Below are positions 4,057-5,854 of a stretch of DNA of 5,854 bases, in pieces (within the stretch, counting starts at the first letter, position 1; the number at the start of each line of letters is the position of its first letter). This DNA is from Myxococcales bacterium. GTDB taxonomy: Bacteria > Myxococcota_A > Polyangia > Polyangiales > Houyiibacteriaceae. The stretch spans positions 844,453 to 850,306 of the forward strand of contig CP070650.1 of assembly GCA_020354595.1 (NCBI GenBank), written 5' to 3'. The notes beneath the pieces are model-generated. The model was not told the origin of the DNA and made no database searches. It saw only the letters and a program-made list of their open reading frames with translations. Position numbers and translations under genes: made by a program.

Positions 4057-5854
4057 GTGGCCCGTTTCATCGACGAGCTCAAGCGTACACATTCCTGTGG
4101 TGAGTTGAGACAAGAGAACATCGGCGAGGAGATCGTTCTCTTCGGCTGGGTGCAGAACCGCCGTGATCACGGGGGCTGCATCTTCATCGACCTTCGCGAC
4201 CGCGACGGACTGACCCAGGTGGTGTTCGACCCGGAGACGACCGCCAAGGACGCGTTCCAAACCGCGGACAAGGCACGCTCGGAGTGGGTGCTCGGCATTC
4301 GCGGCGAGGTCCGCGACCGCGGCGCCAAAGACGACGGCACCAGCCTCCACAACCCGAGGCTGGCGACGGGCGCCATCGAAGTCATCGCGCACGAAGCGGC
4401 GATCTTCAACAAGGCCGAGACCCCGCCATTCGAGATCGAGGACCAGATCAGCACCGGCGAGGACAAGCGGCTCGAATACCGTTACCTGGACCTGCGCCGG
4501 CCGGGTTTGCAGACCAACCTGGTGATGCGGAGCAAGCTCAACCACGAGACCCGCAACTACTTCCACGAAAACGGCTTCCTCGAGGTCGAGACCCCGGCCC
4601 TGGTGCGATACACTCCGGGCGGCGCTCGCAACTTCCTCGTGCCCTCGCGCCTGTACGGAGGCCACTTCTACTCGCTCGCCGAGAGCCCTCAGCTCTACAA
4701 GCAGCTGTTGATGTGTGCCGGCTACGACAAGTACTACCAGATCGTTCGTTGCTTTCGTGACGAGGACCTCCGTATCGATCGTCAACCGGAGTTCACGCAG
4801 ATCGACGTCGAGATGTCCTTCATCAACCAGGACGACCTCTTCAAGGTGCTCGAAGGGCTAATGTTCCGCCTCTGGAAAGAGGTGCTCGGAATCGACCTGC
4901 GCGAGCTTTACCCGAGCGGCGAGTTCCCGAGGCTCAAGTTTGCGGAGTCGATGGAGCGGTTCGGCAACGACAAGCCCGACATGCGCTTCGCGATGGAGCA
5001 CGTCGACCTCACCGACCTCACCGTGGAGCATGGCGGCGGCGGCATTGGGATGCTCGAGCCGATCGCCCAGAAGTTCCGCGACGGCACGTACCGCAGCGAT
5101 CTCCCGACCGAAATCGTCAAGGCCATGGTGGTGCCGGCGGGCCATGGGTTCTCGCGCAAGGACCTCGACGCGCTCGAGAAGTACGTTCGCCAGATGGGCT
5201 CCAAGGGCCTCGCGCGTGCGAAGGTCGACGCCGAGGGCAACTGGCTCCAGAGCCCCCTCGCGAAGATGGTGACCGCCGAATTTCGCGAAGCGGTGAACGA
5301 GGCGGTCGATGCGAAGGACGGGGACTTGATCCTGTTCCAGTTCGGACCTGCATCGAAGGTGCACACCGTGATGGCGAACCTTCGTCTCCACGTGGCACGC
5401 AAGCTCGGCGTGATTCCGGAGACGGGAAGCAACGGCGAGTGGAACTTCCTCTGGGTCGTTGACCCACCGCTGTTCGAGCGCAACGAGGAGAAGAAGCGTT
5501 GGGAAGCTGCGCACCACGTTTTCACGCGGCCGCACGATGATTGCATCGAGCTGCTAGGCACCGATCCGGGCAACGTCCTCTGCTACCGCTACGATCTGGT
5601 CCTCAATGGCTTCGAGATTGCGGGCGGCTCGATCCGTCTGCATGATCCGGAGGTCCAGAAGAAAGTGTTCGAGGTGATCGGGCTCAGCGACGAGGAAGCC
5701 GAAGAGAAGTTCGGCTTCCTCCTCCGGGCGCTCACCTACGGCGCGCCACCCCACGGCGGCATCGCGTTTGGGATGGACCGCATTGCCATGCTGGCCGCCG
5801 AAACGGAATCGATCCGCGACGTGATCGCATTCCCGAAGACCCAGCGAGCAAACG
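4057..5854 (+). CDS. aspS: Aspartyl-tRNA synthetase, probably non-discriminating (3' end cut by window)
   Basis: AspRS joins aspartate to tRNA-Asp. The window holds 599 codons; the frame is open to the edge, and by comparison with E. coli AspRS (590 residues) only a short C-terminal tail is missing. Domains in order: an N-terminal OB-fold anticodon-binding domain (about 1-125, with GWVQNRRDHGG), the class II catalytic core, a GAD-type insertion at roughly 310-440, and the return to the core. Motif 2 is CFRDEDLRIDRQPEFTQ with R234; motif 3 is GIAFGMDRIAML with R575. ESPQLYKQ (209-216) lines the aspartate pocket, and HH at 486-487 and E520 in NGFEIAGGS match conserved active-site elements. His38 in RDHGG matches enzymes that also charge tRNA-Asn; discriminating E. 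coli AspRS has Leu there. G188 (YTPGGAR) replaces the Glu found in STPEGAR of E. coli. The GTG start at 4057 is supported by AAGGAGG. It is divergent from the zinc-ribbon gene. Confidence 0.97.
   Translation, partial: MARFIDELKRTHSCGELRQENIGEEIVLFGWVQNRRDHGGCIFIDLRDRDGLTQVVFDPETTAKDAFQTADKARSEWVLGIRGEVRDRGAKDDGTSLHNPRLATGAIEVIAHEAAIFNKAETPPFEIEDQISTGEDKRLEYRYLDLRRPGLQTNLVMRSKLNHETRNYFHENGFLEVETPALVRYTPGGARNFLVPSRLYGGHFYSLAESPQLYKQLLMCAGYDKYYQIVRCFRDEDLRIDRQPEFTQIDVEMSFINQDDLFKVLEGLMFRLWKEVLGIDLRELYPSGEFPRLKFAESMERFGNDKPDMRFAMEHVDLTDLTVEHGGGGIGMLEPIAQKFRDGTYRSDLPTEIVKAMVVPAGHGFSRKDLDALEKYVRQMGSKGLARAKVDAEGNWLQSPLAKMVTAEFREAVNEAVDAKDGDLILFQFGPASKVHTVMANLRLHVARKLGVIPETGSNGEWNFLWVVDPPLFERNEEKKRWEAAHHVFTRPHDDCIELLGTDPGNVLCYRYDLVLNGFEIAGGSIRLHDPEVQKKVFEVIGLSDEEAEEKFGFLLRALTYGAPPHGGIAFGMDRIAMLAAETESIRDVIAFPKTQRAN

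Noticed and set aside
3781..4785. Long minus-strand open frame of 334 codons
   Set aside because: It lies antisense to aspS and the start of the zinc-ribbon gene, both with unmistakable motifs. Its sequence is a Val/Leu/Glu/Ala-rich shadow of GC-rich codons with no domain.
4858..5535. Minus-strand open frame of 225 codons inside aspS
   Set aside because: It is antisense to the conserved aspS coding sequence, and its composition is typical of a GC-rich shadow frame.

Overview
The window is high-GC bacterial chromosome carrying mostly housekeeping genes with high coding density. The proteins suggest a Myxococcota or former-deltaproteobacterial relative. Support comes from the AspRS active-site wording (YTPGGAR in place of the common STPEGAR), a cysteine-free S4, a lipobox lipoprotein that implies an outer membrane, and sigma70-like promoters. 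The phylum is an inference from motif memory, not from a search.

Layout. (1) Positions 1-295, minus strand: the N-terminal part of a GT2-type glycosyltransferase running off the left edge. Its frame has no ATG or GTG start and runs through low-complexity DNA. (2) Positions about 215-366: nested inverted repeats around a degenerate 7-bp tandem repeat, between the glycosyltransferase and rpsD. (3) 403-1023, minus: rpsD (ribosomal protein S4), standing alone rather than in the usual rpsM-rpsK-rpsD-rpoA cluster. It has a recognisable promoter and a hairpin next to its ribosome binding site. (4) 1187-2593, plus: rimO, divergent from rpsD across 163 bp that hold a perfect 14-bp palindrome. (5) 2590-3318, plus: a putative outer-membrane lipoprotein, overlapping rimO by four bases (GTGA). 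(6) 3323-3889, minus: a small zinc-ribbon protein with about four membrane helices, convergent with the lipoprotein gene at a 4-bp gap. (7) 4057 to the right edge, plus: aspS (aspartyl-tRNA synthetase), missing only its last residues. It is divergent from the zinc-ribbon gene across 167 bp that hold a perfect 14-bp inverted repeat covering both predicted promoters.

Shared theme. Three of the six genes serve translation: S4 and RimO act on the small-subunit decoding region, since RimO modifies S12, the partner of S4 in accuracy, and AspRS charges tRNA. The AspRS has His in the position linked to non-discriminating enzymes, so it may also charge tRNA-Asn for the amidotransferase route. No mobile element, CRISPR array, tRNA, rRNA or obviously new gene system is visible. 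The most interesting material is non-coding: the two symmetric elements in the divergent promoter regions, the rpsD leader hairpin, and the repeat block near the left edge.
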